Of a DNA stretch of 64,000 bases, positions 1 through 8,096 are shown piece after piece (position 1 is the stretch's first letter; each line of letters begins with the position of its first letter). The position numbers were made by a program, and so were the translations under genes. Location of the stretch: positions 930,001 to 994,000 of the forward strand of contig NZ_JARXYJ010000001.1 of NCBI RefSeq assembly GCF_029894425.1, in the 5' to 3' direction. The DNA comes from Streptomyces sp. SAI-127 (GTDB lineage Bacteria > Actinomycetota > Actinomycetes > Streptomycetales > Streptomycetaceae). The notes under the pieces were generated by a model. The model was given only the letters and a program-made list of their open reading frames with translations. It made no database searches and was not told where the DNA came from.

Positions 1-2
1 AC

Positions 3-911
3 GGGTTCTGGATGGATGCCCATCCGGTCACCGTCGCCGAGTTCCGGAGGTTCGTGAAGGCCACCGGCTACGTCACGGTGGCCGAGCGTGCGTTGGACCC
101 GGCGGACTACCCGGACGCGGACCCTGCCGCGCTCGTCCCCGGGGCGCTGGTGTTCCGTATGACGCCGGGGCCGGTGGACCTCGACGACTGGCGCCAGTGG
201 TGGTCCTACGCCCCGGGCGCCTGCTGGCGCCGCCCGCTGGGCAGCGGCAGCACCCTCAACGGCCGGCAGCTGCACCCGGTGACTCAGGTGGCCTACGAGG
301 ACGCCGCCGCTTATGCCTCCTGGGCCGGCAAAGGGCTGCCCACTGAGGAGGAGTGGGAGTTCGCCGCCCGCGGTGGGCTTGAGTCGGCGGTCTTCCCCTG
401 GGGTGATGAGTTCACTCCCAAGGGCCGGCGCATGGCCAACACCTGGCACGGCGCCTTCCCTTGGCAATACCTTCCGGCCGCCAAGTCGCGGCCGACCCCG
501 GGAACCAGCCCGGTGCGCACGTATCCGCCCAACGGCTACGGCCTGTACGACGTGGCCGGCAACGTCTGGGAGTGGACCTGCGACCACTTCGCCCCGCGCC
601 ACCGCGATCCCGCCCCCGAGGCCTGCTGCGCACCCCGGAATCCACGGGTTGACCATCAGGCCGAAACCCCGGCCGGTCCCGACCGCTTCCCCCGCCGCGT
701 CATCAAGGGCGGGTCACACCTGTGCGCCCCGAACTACTGCCTGCGCTACCGCCCCGCCGCCCGCCAGGGCCAGTCCGAAGACAGCGCCACCTGTCATCTG
801 GGCTTCCGTGCCGGTGTCGGCCTCGGTGAGGATCCCGAGTTTGACCAGGCGTTTGAGCTTGGCGGGGGTGCCTTCGGCGTTCTTCGGCAGCAGTTCGTGG
901 CCGAGGGTTGA
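3..911 (+). CDS. Formylglycine-generating-enzyme-like (SUMF1/FGE-sulfatase) protein, 5' truncated by the window, C-terminus replaced
   Basis: FGE-family proteins oxidise a cysteine of sulfatases to formylglycine; many relatives have other roles. The frame is open to the window edge and reads GFWMDAHPVTVAEF, matching the usual N-terminal FGE motif, so the true start lies upstream. Counting from the Met at base 12, the fold markers are LPTEEEWEFAARGG (110-122), YGLYDVAGNVWEWT (176-189) and the paired cysteines C238 and C243 (C-APNY-C, the spacing of the FGE active-site pair), then CHLGFR at 261-266. Right after LGFR the frame enters a repeated mobile-element sequence (from about base 809) and adds roughly 33 unrelated residues. 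The catalytic core looks intact but the native extreme C-terminus has been lost. No sulfatase gene is visible nearby. Family is certain; activity is not. Confidence 0.85.
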   Translation, partial: GFWMDAHPVTVAEFRRFVKATGYVTVAERALDPADYPDADPAALVPGALVFRMTPGPVDLDDWRQWWSYAPGACWRRPLGSGSTLNGRQLHPVTQVAYEDAAAYASWAGKGLPTEEEWEFAARGGLESAVFPWGDEFTPKGRRMANTWHGAFPWQYLPAAKSRPTPGTSPVRTYPPNGYGLYDVAGNVWEWTCDHFAPRHRDPAPEACCAPRNPRVDHQAETPAGPDRFPRRVIKGGSHLCAPNYCLRYRPAARQGQSEDSATCHLGFRAGVGLGEDPEFDQAFELGGGAFGVLRQQFVAEG

Positions 912-1093
912 CAGACGTCCTTGGCCCGCCGGGGGCCGGTCGACTCGTTGAAGGCGGCGCGGGGGTAGTCCGGGTGCTCGGGCGGAGACAGGGGGAGCCG
1001 GTCGGCGAGGCCGGTGACGGTCTTGCGGGTGATCACGGTGCTCCGGGTGCATCTCGGCCTCCCGCAACCGGGTCTGCAGGTCGTCGATCTGTG
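809..1093 (-). pseudogene. Decayed, truncated copy of the coiled-coil IS-associated gene found intact at 7494-7883
   Basis: The minus strand carries the 3' two-thirds of the same gene as complement(7494..7883), with several small deletions that break the frame. Recognisable pieces are SQIDDLQTRLREAE, RKTVTGLADRLPLSPPEHPDYP and KLKRLVKLGILTEADTG. Similarity to 7514-7807 starts abruptly inside the FGE-like gene and stops abruptly at about 1093, where the sequence becomes unrelated. It is a fragment, not a working gene. Confidence 0.8.
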
Positions 1094-1169
1094 ACCGCGC
1101 AGCGTCAGCTCCCGCGCTTCGACCAGCGTGCTGATCGCCGATCGCCCAAGTCCGATCAGGAGTTGGACA

Positions 1170-1238
1170 GCGGGGACGCATTGCTGCGTCCCCGCCCCCC
1201 TCAGAACCGTGCAAGCAGCTGTTCACCGCACACGGCTC
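1170..1238 (-). other. Probable group II intron 3'-end remnant (domain V-like hairpin plus adjacent hairpin)
   Basis: On the minus strand, bases 1238-1204 begin GAGCCGTGTGCGG and end TGCACGGTTC. This resembles the group II intron domain V consensus (GAGCCGT...ACGGTTC with a small distal stem-loop), followed by the usual TGAGGGGG run. The next bases (1195-1170) form a perfect 11-bp hairpin with a GCAA loop where domain VI would lie, but without an obvious bulged adenosine. No reverse transcriptase frame is nearby, so only a tail seems to remain. Bases 1094-1169 and 1239-1442 hold no other feature I recognise. Confidence 0.5.
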
Positions 1239-1442
1239 AAGCAAGCTCAGCGCCGCCTGCATCCCTGACGAGCGGGCCTTCGCCACCAAGCCCGACCCGC
1301 GGCTGCGCCGCAAGCTGGAGGAGACCGGCCTGGGGACGGTTCGCTCCGAGTTCGCTCCGAGCAGGTGGTTGCCGACGACGGTAGCGCCAAGTCGTCGTCC
1401 CTGGCGCCCCTTTGACAACTGCCCCCGCAGCCCTCCATCATC

Positions 1443-1466
1443 ATTCCACTAATCAAGTAGTGGAAT
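1443..1466. promoter_or_regulatory. Perfect inverted repeat, likely GntR operator
   Basis: ATTCCACTA, six bases (ATCAAG), then TAGTGGAAT is a perfect 9-bp inverted repeat. It lies immediately upstream of, and overlaps, the first possible ATG (1465) of the GntR gene. That position suits autoregulation and argues that translation starts further in, at GTG 1480. Confidence 0.7.
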
Positions 1467-1479
1467 GGTGGTGGTGATC

Positions 1480-1938
1480 GTGGAGTACCGCATCGACAGG
1501 CGGAGCGGGGTCCCCGCCTTCCAGCAGATCGTGCAGCAGACCAAGCAAGCCCTGCGGCTGGGCGTCCTGGTGCCGGGGGACCGGCTGCCGACCGCCAAGG
1601 AAGTCGCCGAGGTCAGCACGGTCAACCCGAACACCACCCTCAAGGCGTACCGCGAGCTGGAGCGCGAGGGCCTGGTCGAACCGCGGCCGGGCCAGGGCAC
1701 CTTCGTGCGCCGCACGCTGGCCCGCCCCTCGGCGGGCACCGACTCACCGCTGTATGCGGAGCTGGTGGCGTGGATGGCGAAGGCGGCCGGGGCCGGTCTT
1801 GAGCAGGAGGACGTGGCCGCGCTGGTCACGTCGGCGATGGAGAAGCAGTACGCCGCCGGGACCACGGCGGCCACGACCACGGGGTTCACGACAACGGGGT
1901 CCACGGGGGCCACGACAACTAGGAGCACAGGTGAGTGA
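1480..1938 (+). CDS. GntR-family (YtrA-like) transcriptional regulator
   Basis: Predicted DNA-binding repressor of the ABC transporter genes that follow. An N-terminal winged helix (about residues 5-72) shows the GntR pattern: PAFQQIVQQTKQALRLG, PGDRLPTAKEVAEV, VNPNTTLKAYRELEREGL and RPGQGTFV. Only a short tail follows instead of a large effector domain, as in the YtrA subgroup. I prefer GTG 1480, preceded by a G-rich stretch, over ATG 1465, which sits in the operator palindrome. The last 25 residues are a Thr/Gly low-complexity run. The stop codon overlaps the next gene's start region by 8 bases, so translation is probably coupled. The YtrA class usually responds to cell-wall-active compounds; the effector here is unknown. 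Confidence 0.88.
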   Translation: MEYRIDRRSGVPAFQQIVQQTKQALRLGVLVPGDRLPTAKEVAEVSTVNPNTTLKAYRELEREGLVEPRPGQGTFVRRTLARPSAGTDSPLYAELVAWMAKAAGAGLEQEDVAALVTSAMEKQYAAGTTAATTTGFTTTGSTGATTTRSTGE

Positions 1939-2875
1939 CGGTATGTACGCGGGGGAGCCGGCGCTTGAGGCGTACGGGCTGGGGATGCGCTACCGGCGGG
2001 GCTGGGCGCTGCGCGACTGCTCCTTCCGGCTTCCGGCGGGAAGAATCTGCGGGCTGGTCGGTCCCAACGGGGCCGGAAAGACCACTTTGTTGAGCATCGC
2101 GGCCCATGTCCTGGAGCCGACGCACGGCTCGCTCAGCCTGTTCGGCGAGGCGCCGGGCTCGGCGGAGTCCGGTCGGCGCACCGCGTTCCTCGCCCAGGAG
2201 AAGCCCCTGTTCCGCCGCTTCACCGTGGCGGAGACCCTGCGTCTGGGCCGGGAGCTGAACCCCGGCTGGGACCAGCGCGCCGCCGAGGACATCATCCGCG
2301 CGGGCAACGTGCCCTTCGACGCGAAGATCAGCACCCTCTCCGGCGGGCAGCGCACCCGCGTCGCCATCGCCCTCGCCTTCGGCAAGCGCCCCGACCTGCT
2401 GATGCTCGACGAGCCGATGTCGGACCTCGACCCGGTCGTGCGCCACGAGATCATGGGCACCCTCCTCGCCGAGGCCGCCGAGCGGGGAACCACCGTGCTG
2501 ATGTCCACCCACGTCCTCGCCGAACTGGAGAACGTGTGCGACTACCTCGTCGTCGTCTCCGGCGGCGGAGTGCGCCTCGCCGGTGACGTGGACGAGCTGA
2601 TGTCCGTGCACACCCTGGTCACGGGCGCCAAGGAGGGTGACGGCATGCCTCCCGCCCTCGGGCACCACACCCTCGTCGAGTCCCGGACCAGCGGACGGCA
2701 GTTCACCGCGCTCATCCGCCCCGAAGGCCCGGTCACCGGCCCCTGGGACATAAACGCCCCGAACATGGAGGAACTCCTGCTCGCCTATCTCCGCTCACCC
2801 GACGCACCACCGCTGATCACCCCCACCGCCCAGGTCCACGGCCAGGGGTTCGGCACCGGGGCGGTGGCGGCATGA
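1931..2875 (+). CDS. ABC transporter ATP-binding protein
   Basis: Cytoplasmic ATPase subunit of a two-gene ABC system. Counting from GTG 1931, Walker A GPNGAGKT is at 44-51, the Q-loop FLAQEKPLF near 87-95, signature LSGGQ at 136-140, Walker B LLMLDE at 156-161 and the switch histidine in STHVL at 194. GTG 1931 is chosen because AGGAG lies 5 bases upstream; the open frame extends further back but that part overlaps the GntR gene. It ends with an ATGA overlap to the permease gene. The arrangement GntR-ATPase-permease is the usual YtrA-type cassette, probably for efflux or envelope stress rather than nutrient import. The substrate cannot be told from sequence. Confidence 0.9.
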   Translation: MSDGMYAGEPALEAYGLGMRYRRGWALRDCSFRLPAGRICGLVGPNGAGKTTLLSIAAHVLEPTHGSLSLFGEAPGSAESGRRTAFLAQEKPLFRRFTVAETLRLGRELNPGWDQRAAEDIIRAGNVPFDAKISTLSGGQRTRVAIALAFGKRPDLLMLDEPMSDLDPVVRHEIMGTLLAEAAERGTTVLMSTHVLAELENVCDYLVVVSGGGVRLAGDVDELMSVHTLVTGAKEGDGMPPALGHHTLVESRTSGRQFTALIRPEGPVTGPWDINAPNMEELLLAYLRSPDAPPLITPTAQVHGQGFGTGAVAA

Positions 2876-3927
2876 GCACCTTCACCCGCAGCTCGACCAG
2901 CACCTCGACCGGCTCCACGAGCGACGGCAAGAACGGGACCTTGAACGCGACCACCACTCAGGCCAACCGGCGCCCCCGACTCAGCGGTATGACCTGGCTG
3001 GTCTGGCGCCAGCACCGGGCCGCGTTCTGGACGATCCTCGCCGCCACCGCGCTCTCAGTGGCCTGGATCGTCTACCAGCGCGGCCAGCTGGTCGACTTCC
3101 TCGACGGCTACGGCTATCCCGGCAAGAGCCTCGACGAGGCGGGCGGCAAGTTCCAGCAGTACAACGACGCGTTCTCCTTCGTCTCCATGGGTCTCCAGGC
3201 GATACCCATCCTGCTCGGTGTCTTCCTCGGCGCCCCGCTCATCGCGGGCGACCTGGAGAACGGCACCGCCAAGCTGGTCGCCGCCCAGTCGGCGAGCCGG
3301 GCCCGCTGGCTCGCCACGAAGCTGGCGCTGGCCGGACTGGTGGTCGTGGTGAGCACGGGCGTGTTGTCGGCGGTGTTCGGCTGGTGGTGGAACCCCGTCA
3401 AGTCCGAGGTCACGGTCATGGACTGGACGTCCGGCGAGGCCTTCAACAACACGGGCCCGGTGCCCGTCGCTCTCACCCTCTTCTCCGTGTTCGGCGGGGT
3501 GGCGATCGGTGTGGTGCTGCGCCGCACGCTGATGGCCATGGTCGTCACCTTCGGGTTCACCGTGGCCGTCCAGGTCGTCTGGTCCTACTCCATCGTGTCG
3601 CTCGGCAACGCTGTCACGATCACGACGAACAAGGGTGTCATGGGCGAGAACGGGTCCCCGTCGCTCCCCCGCGGCGCCTACGAGATCGACTACTCGTTTG
3701 TCACCGGCAGCGGGGATCTGGTGGGATTCGGCACCTGTTCGGGATCGCAGACCGACGCGGCACGGCAGGCGTGCCTGGACAAGGCCGACGTCGTGGGCTG
3801 GTCGGTGGAGTACCTCCCGATGTCGCAGATGAACGCCATGCAGTGGTTCGGGGCGTCGATTCTGTTCGCCCTGACGGCCGGTGTCGTGGCGTTCCTCTTC
3901 TTCTGGGGTCGTAAGCGGCTCGCCTGA
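2872..3927 (+). CDS. ABC transporter permease
   Basis: Membrane partner of the preceding ATPase, joined by a 4-base ATGA overlap. After a 40-residue Ser/Thr-rich hydrophilic N-terminus come about six hydrophobic segments: AAFWTILAATALSVAWIV, the IPILLGVFLGAPLIAG region, LALAGLVVVVSTGVLSAVF, PVALTLFSVFGGVAIGVVL, MAMVVTFGFTVAVQVVW, and a last one near the C-terminus ending in a short basic tail (GRKRLA). A Cys-containing external loop lies before the last helix. The fold fits ABC-2-type permeases. The Thr/Ser-rich start resembles the low-complexity tail of the GntR protein; both may be recent expansions. Confidence 0.85.
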   Translation: MSTFTRSSTSTSTGSTSDGKNGTLNATTTQANRRPRLSGMTWLVWRQHRAAFWTILAATALSVAWIVYQRGQLVDFLDGYGYPGKSLDEAGGKFQQYNDAFSFVSMGLQAIPILLGVFLGAPLIAGDLENGTAKLVAAQSASRARWLATKLALAGLVVVVSTGVLSAVFGWWWNPVKSEVTVMDWTSGEAFNNTGPVPVALTLFSVFGGVAIGVVLRRTLMAMVVTFGFTVAVQVVWSYSIVSLGNAVTITTNKGVMGENGSPSLPRGAYEIDYSFVTGSGDLVGFGTCSGSQTDAARQACLDKADVVGWSVEYLPMSQMNAMQWFGASILFALTAGVVAFLFFWGRKRLA

Positions 3928-3954
3928 GTCGGCCCGTCCGACTCCGTACGCCCC

Positions 3955-3976
3955 GCGCCCCTTCTCGAAGGGGCGC
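3955..3976 (+). terminator. Rho-independent-type terminator after the ABC permease
   Basis: GCGCCCCTT, loop CTCG, AAGGGGCGC forms a perfect 9-bp stem 28 bases after the permease stop, followed by a pyrimidine-rich tract with runs of T. Confidence 0.8.
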
Positions 3977-4054
3977 CTCTTTCCCCTTCTGTTTCTTTGT
4001 CCCGTCCGCCGGGCTGCTGTGCCATGCCCGAAGGTCCGGAGAGAAAGGCATGCC

Positions 4055-7000
4055 TTGAATGACCGTAAGAGGCGAGCGAGTGAGGCTTCCGCTCTCGCCG
4101 TGCTCGTCGCCGCCGCCCTTACCTCGGCGCTGCTCGGTGCCCCGGAATCCGGGGCCGCACAGTTCGACAACGGTACGGCAGGTACGGCCGGCGCCCTCGG
4201 CAAGGCCAGGACAGTCACCCTCGTCACCGGCGACCGGGTCACCCTGGACGCCACCGGACAGGTCACCGGCGTCAGGCCCGCCAAGGGCAGGGAAGGCACC
4301 ACCTTCCGAATAGCGCGGAACGCCGACCGCACCTACGTCGTCCCGCGTGACGCCGAGCGACTCCTCGCGAACGGCACCGCCGACCGACGCCTGTTCGATG
4401 TGACGCAGCTGGTCAAGTGGGGGTACGACGACGCGGCCCGCCCCGACCTCCCGCTGATCGTGACGTACGCCAAGGGCCGCACCCTCGCGCCGAGCGCGCT
4501 GTCCGCCGCCGGCGCCCGGGTCAGCCGGGACCTGCCCAGCGTCAACGGGGACGCGCTGAAGGCCCGTAAGTCCGAGGGCACCGAGCTGTGGCAGACGCTC
4601 ACCGGGAGCGGGGGGCAGGCGCGGGCGAGATCGGCCGCCGCCGACCGGGTCGAGAAGATCTGGCTGGACGGGAAAGTCGAGGCGGCCCTCGACCGGAGCA
4701 CCGCGCAGATCGGCGCGCCCGAGGCCTGGACGGCCGGGTATGACGGCAAGGGCGTCAAGGTCGCCGTGCTCGACACCGGGGTCGACGACACGCATCCGGA
4801 TCTGAAGGGCCGTATCGACGCTGCGAAGAACTTCTCCGAGGCGGCGGACACCGTCGACCGGGTGGGCCACGGCACCCATGTGGCGTCGACGGTCGCGGGG
4901 TCCGGCGCGCACTCCGGGGGCAAGTACAAGGGGGTCGCGCCGGGCGCCCGGCTGATCAGCGGCAAGGTGCTCGACGACACCGGCTTCGGCGAGGAGTCCG
5001 GCATCATCGCCGGTGCGCAGTGGGCGATCGCGCAGGGCGCCAAGGTGATCAACCTCAGCCTCGGCGGCCCCGACAGCCCCGGCGACGACCCCCTCGAACA
5101 GGCGGTGAACGAGCTGTCCGCCTCCTCCGGCGCCCTCTTCGTGATCGCGGCCGGCAACGAGGGCCCCGACGCCGCCACCGTCGGATCGCCGGGCAGCGCC
5201 ACCGCCGCGCTCACCGTGGGCGCGGTGGACCGTACCGACGCGATGGCCGACTTCTCCAGCCGGGGCCCGACGGCGGACGGCGCCCTCAAGCCCGACCTCA
5301 CCGCCCCCGGCGTCGACATCGTCGCCGCGAAGGCCGCCGAGGGCACGGAGGGCGACCCGGCCGCCGACGGCTACGTCTCGATGAGCGGTACGTCGATGGC
5401 GACCCCGCATGTCGCGGGCGCCGCCGCGATCCTCGCCCAGCGCCACCCCGACTGGACCGGTGAGCGCATCAAGGCCGCCCTCACCGCATCCGCCAAGCCC
5501 ACCCCCGGCGTCTCGGCGTTCGCGCAGGGCACGGGCCGTACGGACCTCCCCCGCGCCCTCGGCCAGCAGCTCACCACGACCCCCGCCACCCTTGCCTTCC
5601 CCGCCCAGCAGTGGCCGCACACCGACGACCAGCCGACCACCAAAACGATCACCTATCGCAACGACGGCGACCGCCCCGTCACCCTCGACCTGACCACCGA
5701 GGCGTACGGCGAGGACGGAAAGCCCGCCGCCGAGGGCATGTTCGAGGTCTCGCCGAAGCAGCTCACCGTCCCGGCGGGCGCCACCGCGACCGCCCAGGTC
5801 ACCGGCGACAGCGGCGCCGGCACCGCCGACGGTTCCTTCGGCGGCGCGCTCACCGCGACGGAAGGAGCGGGTACGACCGTACGGACCGGCATCGGCGTGC
5901 ACCGCGAGGTCGAGTCGTACGACCTGACGGTCAAGCACCTCGACCTGAAGGGCAAGCCCGCCATCCGTTCCGAGACCGGGGTGCAGGGCCTGGACAACGA
6001 GATCTGGCGGGACTTCTCCGACGACAGGGACGGCGAGTTCACCGTACGGCTGCCCAGGGGCCGTTACAGCCTCGAAGGCCGTATCGACACGGGCGCGACC
6101 CCCGACGCAAAATCCGGGGAGCTGGCCCTTCTCCTCAACCCGAAGTTCTCGCTCACCCGTGACACCACCCTCGTGATGGACGCCCGCAAGGCCACGCCGG
6201 TCCGGATCACCGTGCCGGACAGCAGGGCGAAGCACACCGACGCCACCCTCAACTACGGGTTCGACATCGGCGGGAACCGGAGCATCTCCACGTACCTCAT
6301 GGGCGGCTTCGGCAGGCTGCGCGTCGGTCAGTTCGGCGCCCGGCTTCCGGCGGGCGAGGCGTTCGCGCAGTACAACGGCACCTGGACGCACGGCAGTACG
6401 CACTACCGGCCGGTCTGGAACCGTACCGGCGATCTGTCGGGCTTCACCGCGAACCCGAAGCGCGGACAGTTCGCCAAGGTCACGCTCGCCGCCGGTGCGC
6501 CCGCCAGGGGCAAGACGGCGTCGCTCGTCGCCGCGCCGATGACTCCGGGCGGCTCGTCGTTCGACTTCTACCTCGACACGCGCTCGCTGCCGGGCGCCTT
6601 CACCGAGTACGTCCTGCCGGGCGTGCGGTGGCGGTACTCCGTCTCGCAGGACGGCGGCAAGGACGCGGACGGCGAACCGGTGTGGGAGGCCGGCCAGTGG
6701 GTCGCGAAGCCCCGTTCGTACAGCGCGGGCAGGCAGTACACCGAGCGGTTCAACACCGGCGTCTTCGGCCCGCACCTCACCGGCCCGCTGACCGACGGCG
6801 AGGACCGCCCCGGCGCGGTCCGTACCGGTGACACCTTCCTCGCCTACCTCCCCCTCTTCTCCGACGGCGCCGGCCACATCGGCGACTCCCGCTACAGCAG
6901 GGCCAGGAGCACCCTGTACGCGGACGGTGGCACACGAGTCTTCGCCATTGACGAGCCCTTGAACGGCGTCTCGTACGAACTCCCCGCCGCGAAGCTGCCG

Positions 7001-7420
7001 TTCCGTCTCACCACGGACGTCTCCCGTCCCACCACGCTGTCATCGGTCAGCACCCGGATCACCGCCGAGTGGACCTTCACCTCCGCGCACGTCACCGGCA
7101 TCGGGCAGCGGCTGCCGCTGTCGGTGGTCCGCTTCGCACCCCGGCTGAGCACGGCGAGCACGGCCAAGGCAGGTACGCGTTTCCCGGTGCCGTTCACGAT
7201 CGAGGGCGCCGCCACCGCGCGCACCGCCCGCAAGCTGGCCTTCTCCGTCTCCTACGACGACGGCCGCACGTGGGGGGTGGCAAAGGCCGTCGACGGCAAG
7301 CGCCTCGACCTGCGCCACCCGGACAGGGCCGGCTCGGTCTCCCTGCGCGTGACGCTCACCGACGCGGAGGGCAACACCCTGAAGCAGACGATCCACCGGG
7401 CCTACCGCACCACCAAGTAG
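4055..7420 (+). CDS. Secreted S8 (subtilisin-like) serine peptidase, 1121 aa
   Basis: Extracellular endopeptidase. From TTG 4055, preceded by GGAGAGAAAGG, the protein opens with a basic stretch and a hydrophobic core (ALAVLVAAALTSALLGA), a signal peptide ending near AQA-like GAAQ. The ATG at 4050 is out of frame. A prodomain-like region leads to the catalytic triad: D240 in VAVLDTGVDD, H272 in GHGTHVAS and S447 in SGTSMATPHVAGAAA, with the oxyanion Asn in VIAAGNEGPD. About 620 residues follow with beta-rich, Ig-like character and no motif I recognise, which is usual for the 1100-1200-aa Streptomyces S8 proteins. It is a single gene between two strong terminators. The native substrate is unknown. 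Confidence 0.92.
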   Translation: MNDRKRRASEASALAVLVAAALTSALLGAPESGAAQFDNGTAGTAGALGKARTVTLVTGDRVTLDATGQVTGVRPAKGREGTTFRIARNADRTYVVPRDAERLLANGTADRRLFDVTQLVKWGYDDAARPDLPLIVTYAKGRTLAPSALSAAGARVSRDLPSVNGDALKARKSEGTELWQTLTGSGGQARARSAAADRVEKIWLDGKVEAALDRSTAQIGAPEAWTAGYDGKGVKVAVLDTGVDDTHPDLKGRIDAAKNFSEAADTVDRVGHGTHVASTVAGSGAHSGGKYKGVAPGARLISGKVLDDTGFGEESGIIAGAQWAIAQGAKVINLSLGGPDSPGDDPLEQAVNELSASSGALFVIAAGNEGPDAATVGSPGSATAALTVGAVDRTDAMADFSSRGPTADGALKPDLTAPGVDIVAAKAAEGTEGDPAADGYVSMSGTSMATPHVAGAAAILAQRHPDWTGERIKAALTASAKPTPGVSAFAQGTGRTDLPRALGQQLTTTPATLAFPAQQWPHTDDQPTTKTITYRNDGDRPVTLDLTTEAYGEDGKPAAEGMFEVSPKQLTVPAGATATAQVTGDSGAGTADGSFGGALTATEGAGTTVRTGIGVHREVESYDLTVKHLDLKGKPAIRSETGVQGLDNEIWRDFSDDRDGEFTVRLPRGRYSLEGRIDTGATPDAKSGELALLLNPKFSLTRDTTLVMDARKATPVRITVPDSRAKHTDATLNYGFDIGGNRSISTYLMGGFGRLRVGQFGARLPAGEAFAQYNGTWTHGSTHYRPVWNRTGDLSGFTANPKRGQFAKVTLAAGAPARGKTASLVAAPMTPGGSSFDFYLDTRSLPGAFTEYVLPGVRWRYSVSQDGGKDADGEPVWEAGQWVAKPRSYSAGRQYTERFNTGVFGPHLTGPLTDGEDRPGAVRTGDTFLAYLPLFSDGAGHIGDSRYSRARSTLYADGGTRVFAIDEPLNGVSYELPAAKLPFRLTTDVSRPTTLSSVSTRITAEWTFTSAHVTGIGQRLPLSVVRFAPRLSTASTAKAGTRFPVPFTIEGAATARTARKLAFSVSYDDGRTWGVAKAVDGKRLDLRHPDRAGSVSLRVTLTDAEGNTLKQTIHRAYRTTK

Positions 7421-7428
7421 GCATGGCA

Positions 7429-7476
7429 AAGGGGGCTGTTCCGCCGCGACCACATGCGCGGCGGAACAGCCCCCTT
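7429..7476. terminator. Long bidirectional terminator hairpin
   Basis: A perfect 20-bp stem (AAGGGGGCTGTTCCGCCGCG and its complement) with an 8-base loop lies between the protease gene (plus strand) and the IS-associated gene (minus strand). It starts with A's and ends with T's on each strand, so it can serve both convergent units. Confidence 0.85.
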
Positions 7477-7493
7477 GGTGGAGGTTGTGTCGG

Positions 7494-7883
7494 CTATTGC
7501 TTCCTGGCGAAGTTGCCGGTGTCGGCCTCGGTGAGGATCCCGAGTTTGACCAGGCGTTTGAGCTTGGCGCGGGTGCCATCGACGTTCTTCGGCAGCAGTT
7601 CGTGGCTGAGGGTTGACAGACGTCCTTGGCCCGCCGGGGGCCGGTCGACTCGTTGAAGGCGGCGATGACCCTGGGGGTAGTCCGGGTGCTCGGGCGGAGA
7701 CAGTGGGAGCCGGTCGGCGAGGCCAGTGACGGTCTTGCGGGTGATCGTGAGGTGCTCCAGGTGCGTCTCGGCCTCCCGCAACCGGGTCTGCAGGTCGTCG
7801 ATCTGTGCGCGGAGGTCGTCGGCCAGGGCCCGGGCGGCTTCTTCCTGGAGGTCCAGGGCGTCGAGCAGGGGCCGGATGTTCAC
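7494..7883 (-). CDS. Small coiled-coil protein associated with IS elements, function unknown
   Basis: 129 residues from GTG 7883. The N-terminal half is a strongly predicted coiled coil (LQEEAARALADDLRAQIDDLQTRLREAETHLEHL). The C-terminal half looks like a winged helix: HPDYPQGHRRLQ, LSTLSHELLPKNVDGTRAKLKRLVKLGILTEADTG, ending FARKQ. I have no named family for it. Its position behind a transposase remnant and the decayed second copy at 809-1093 suggest a mobile accessory gene. Relative to the older-looking copy, the middle section (PQGHRRLQRVDRPPAGQG) reads oddly and may contain a compensating frameshift pair, so even this copy may be damaged. Confidence 0.6.
   Translation of the reverse strand: MNIRPLLDALDLQEEAARALADDLRAQIDDLQTRLREAETHLEHLTITRKTVTGLADRLPLSPPEHPDYPQGHRRLQRVDRPPAGQGRLSTLSHELLPKNVDGTRAKLKRLVKLGILTEADTGNFARKQ
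7514..7807. repeat. Direct repeat, second copy of 809-1093
   Basis: About 290 bases nearly identical, apart from scattered substitutions and small indels, to 809-1093 in the same orientation. The two copies bracket the GntR-ABC cassette and the S8 protease, 6.4 kb apart, and could recombine to delete or duplicate that block. Confidence 0.85.
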
Positions 7884-8096
7884 GCTGTCACCGCATGCGC
7901 CGCGCGCCAGGTGGGGGCGTTCACGCCGGTGAGGCGTCGGGTCATGACGTGGGTCATCGCCCAGTAGACGCGGGAGGCGGAGGAGGAGGGGCGGTGCTCG
8001 TAGTCGCGGACCAGGCGCCGGTGCAGTATCAGGATCCGGTAGGTCTGCTCGACTCTCCTCCGATAAGTCACTCAGATACGGCTTGCGTTCACTCAC
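7880..8096 (-). pseudogene. IS5-family transposase with a large internal deletion
   Basis: The minus strand starts MSERKPYLSDLSEE, the typical N-terminus of Streptomyces IS5-type DDE transposases, then jumps in another frame to RRVEQTYRILILHRRLVRDYEH...VYWAMTHVMTRRLTG, the typical C-terminus of the same family. About 200 central residues, including the catalytic acidic residues, are missing. It cannot transpose. The small coiled-coil gene follows directly. Confidence 0.75.

Noticed and set aside
3701..6877. 1058-codon open frame opposite the S8 protease
   Set aside because: Antisense shadow; the plus-strand protease has a full catalytic triad and signal peptide.
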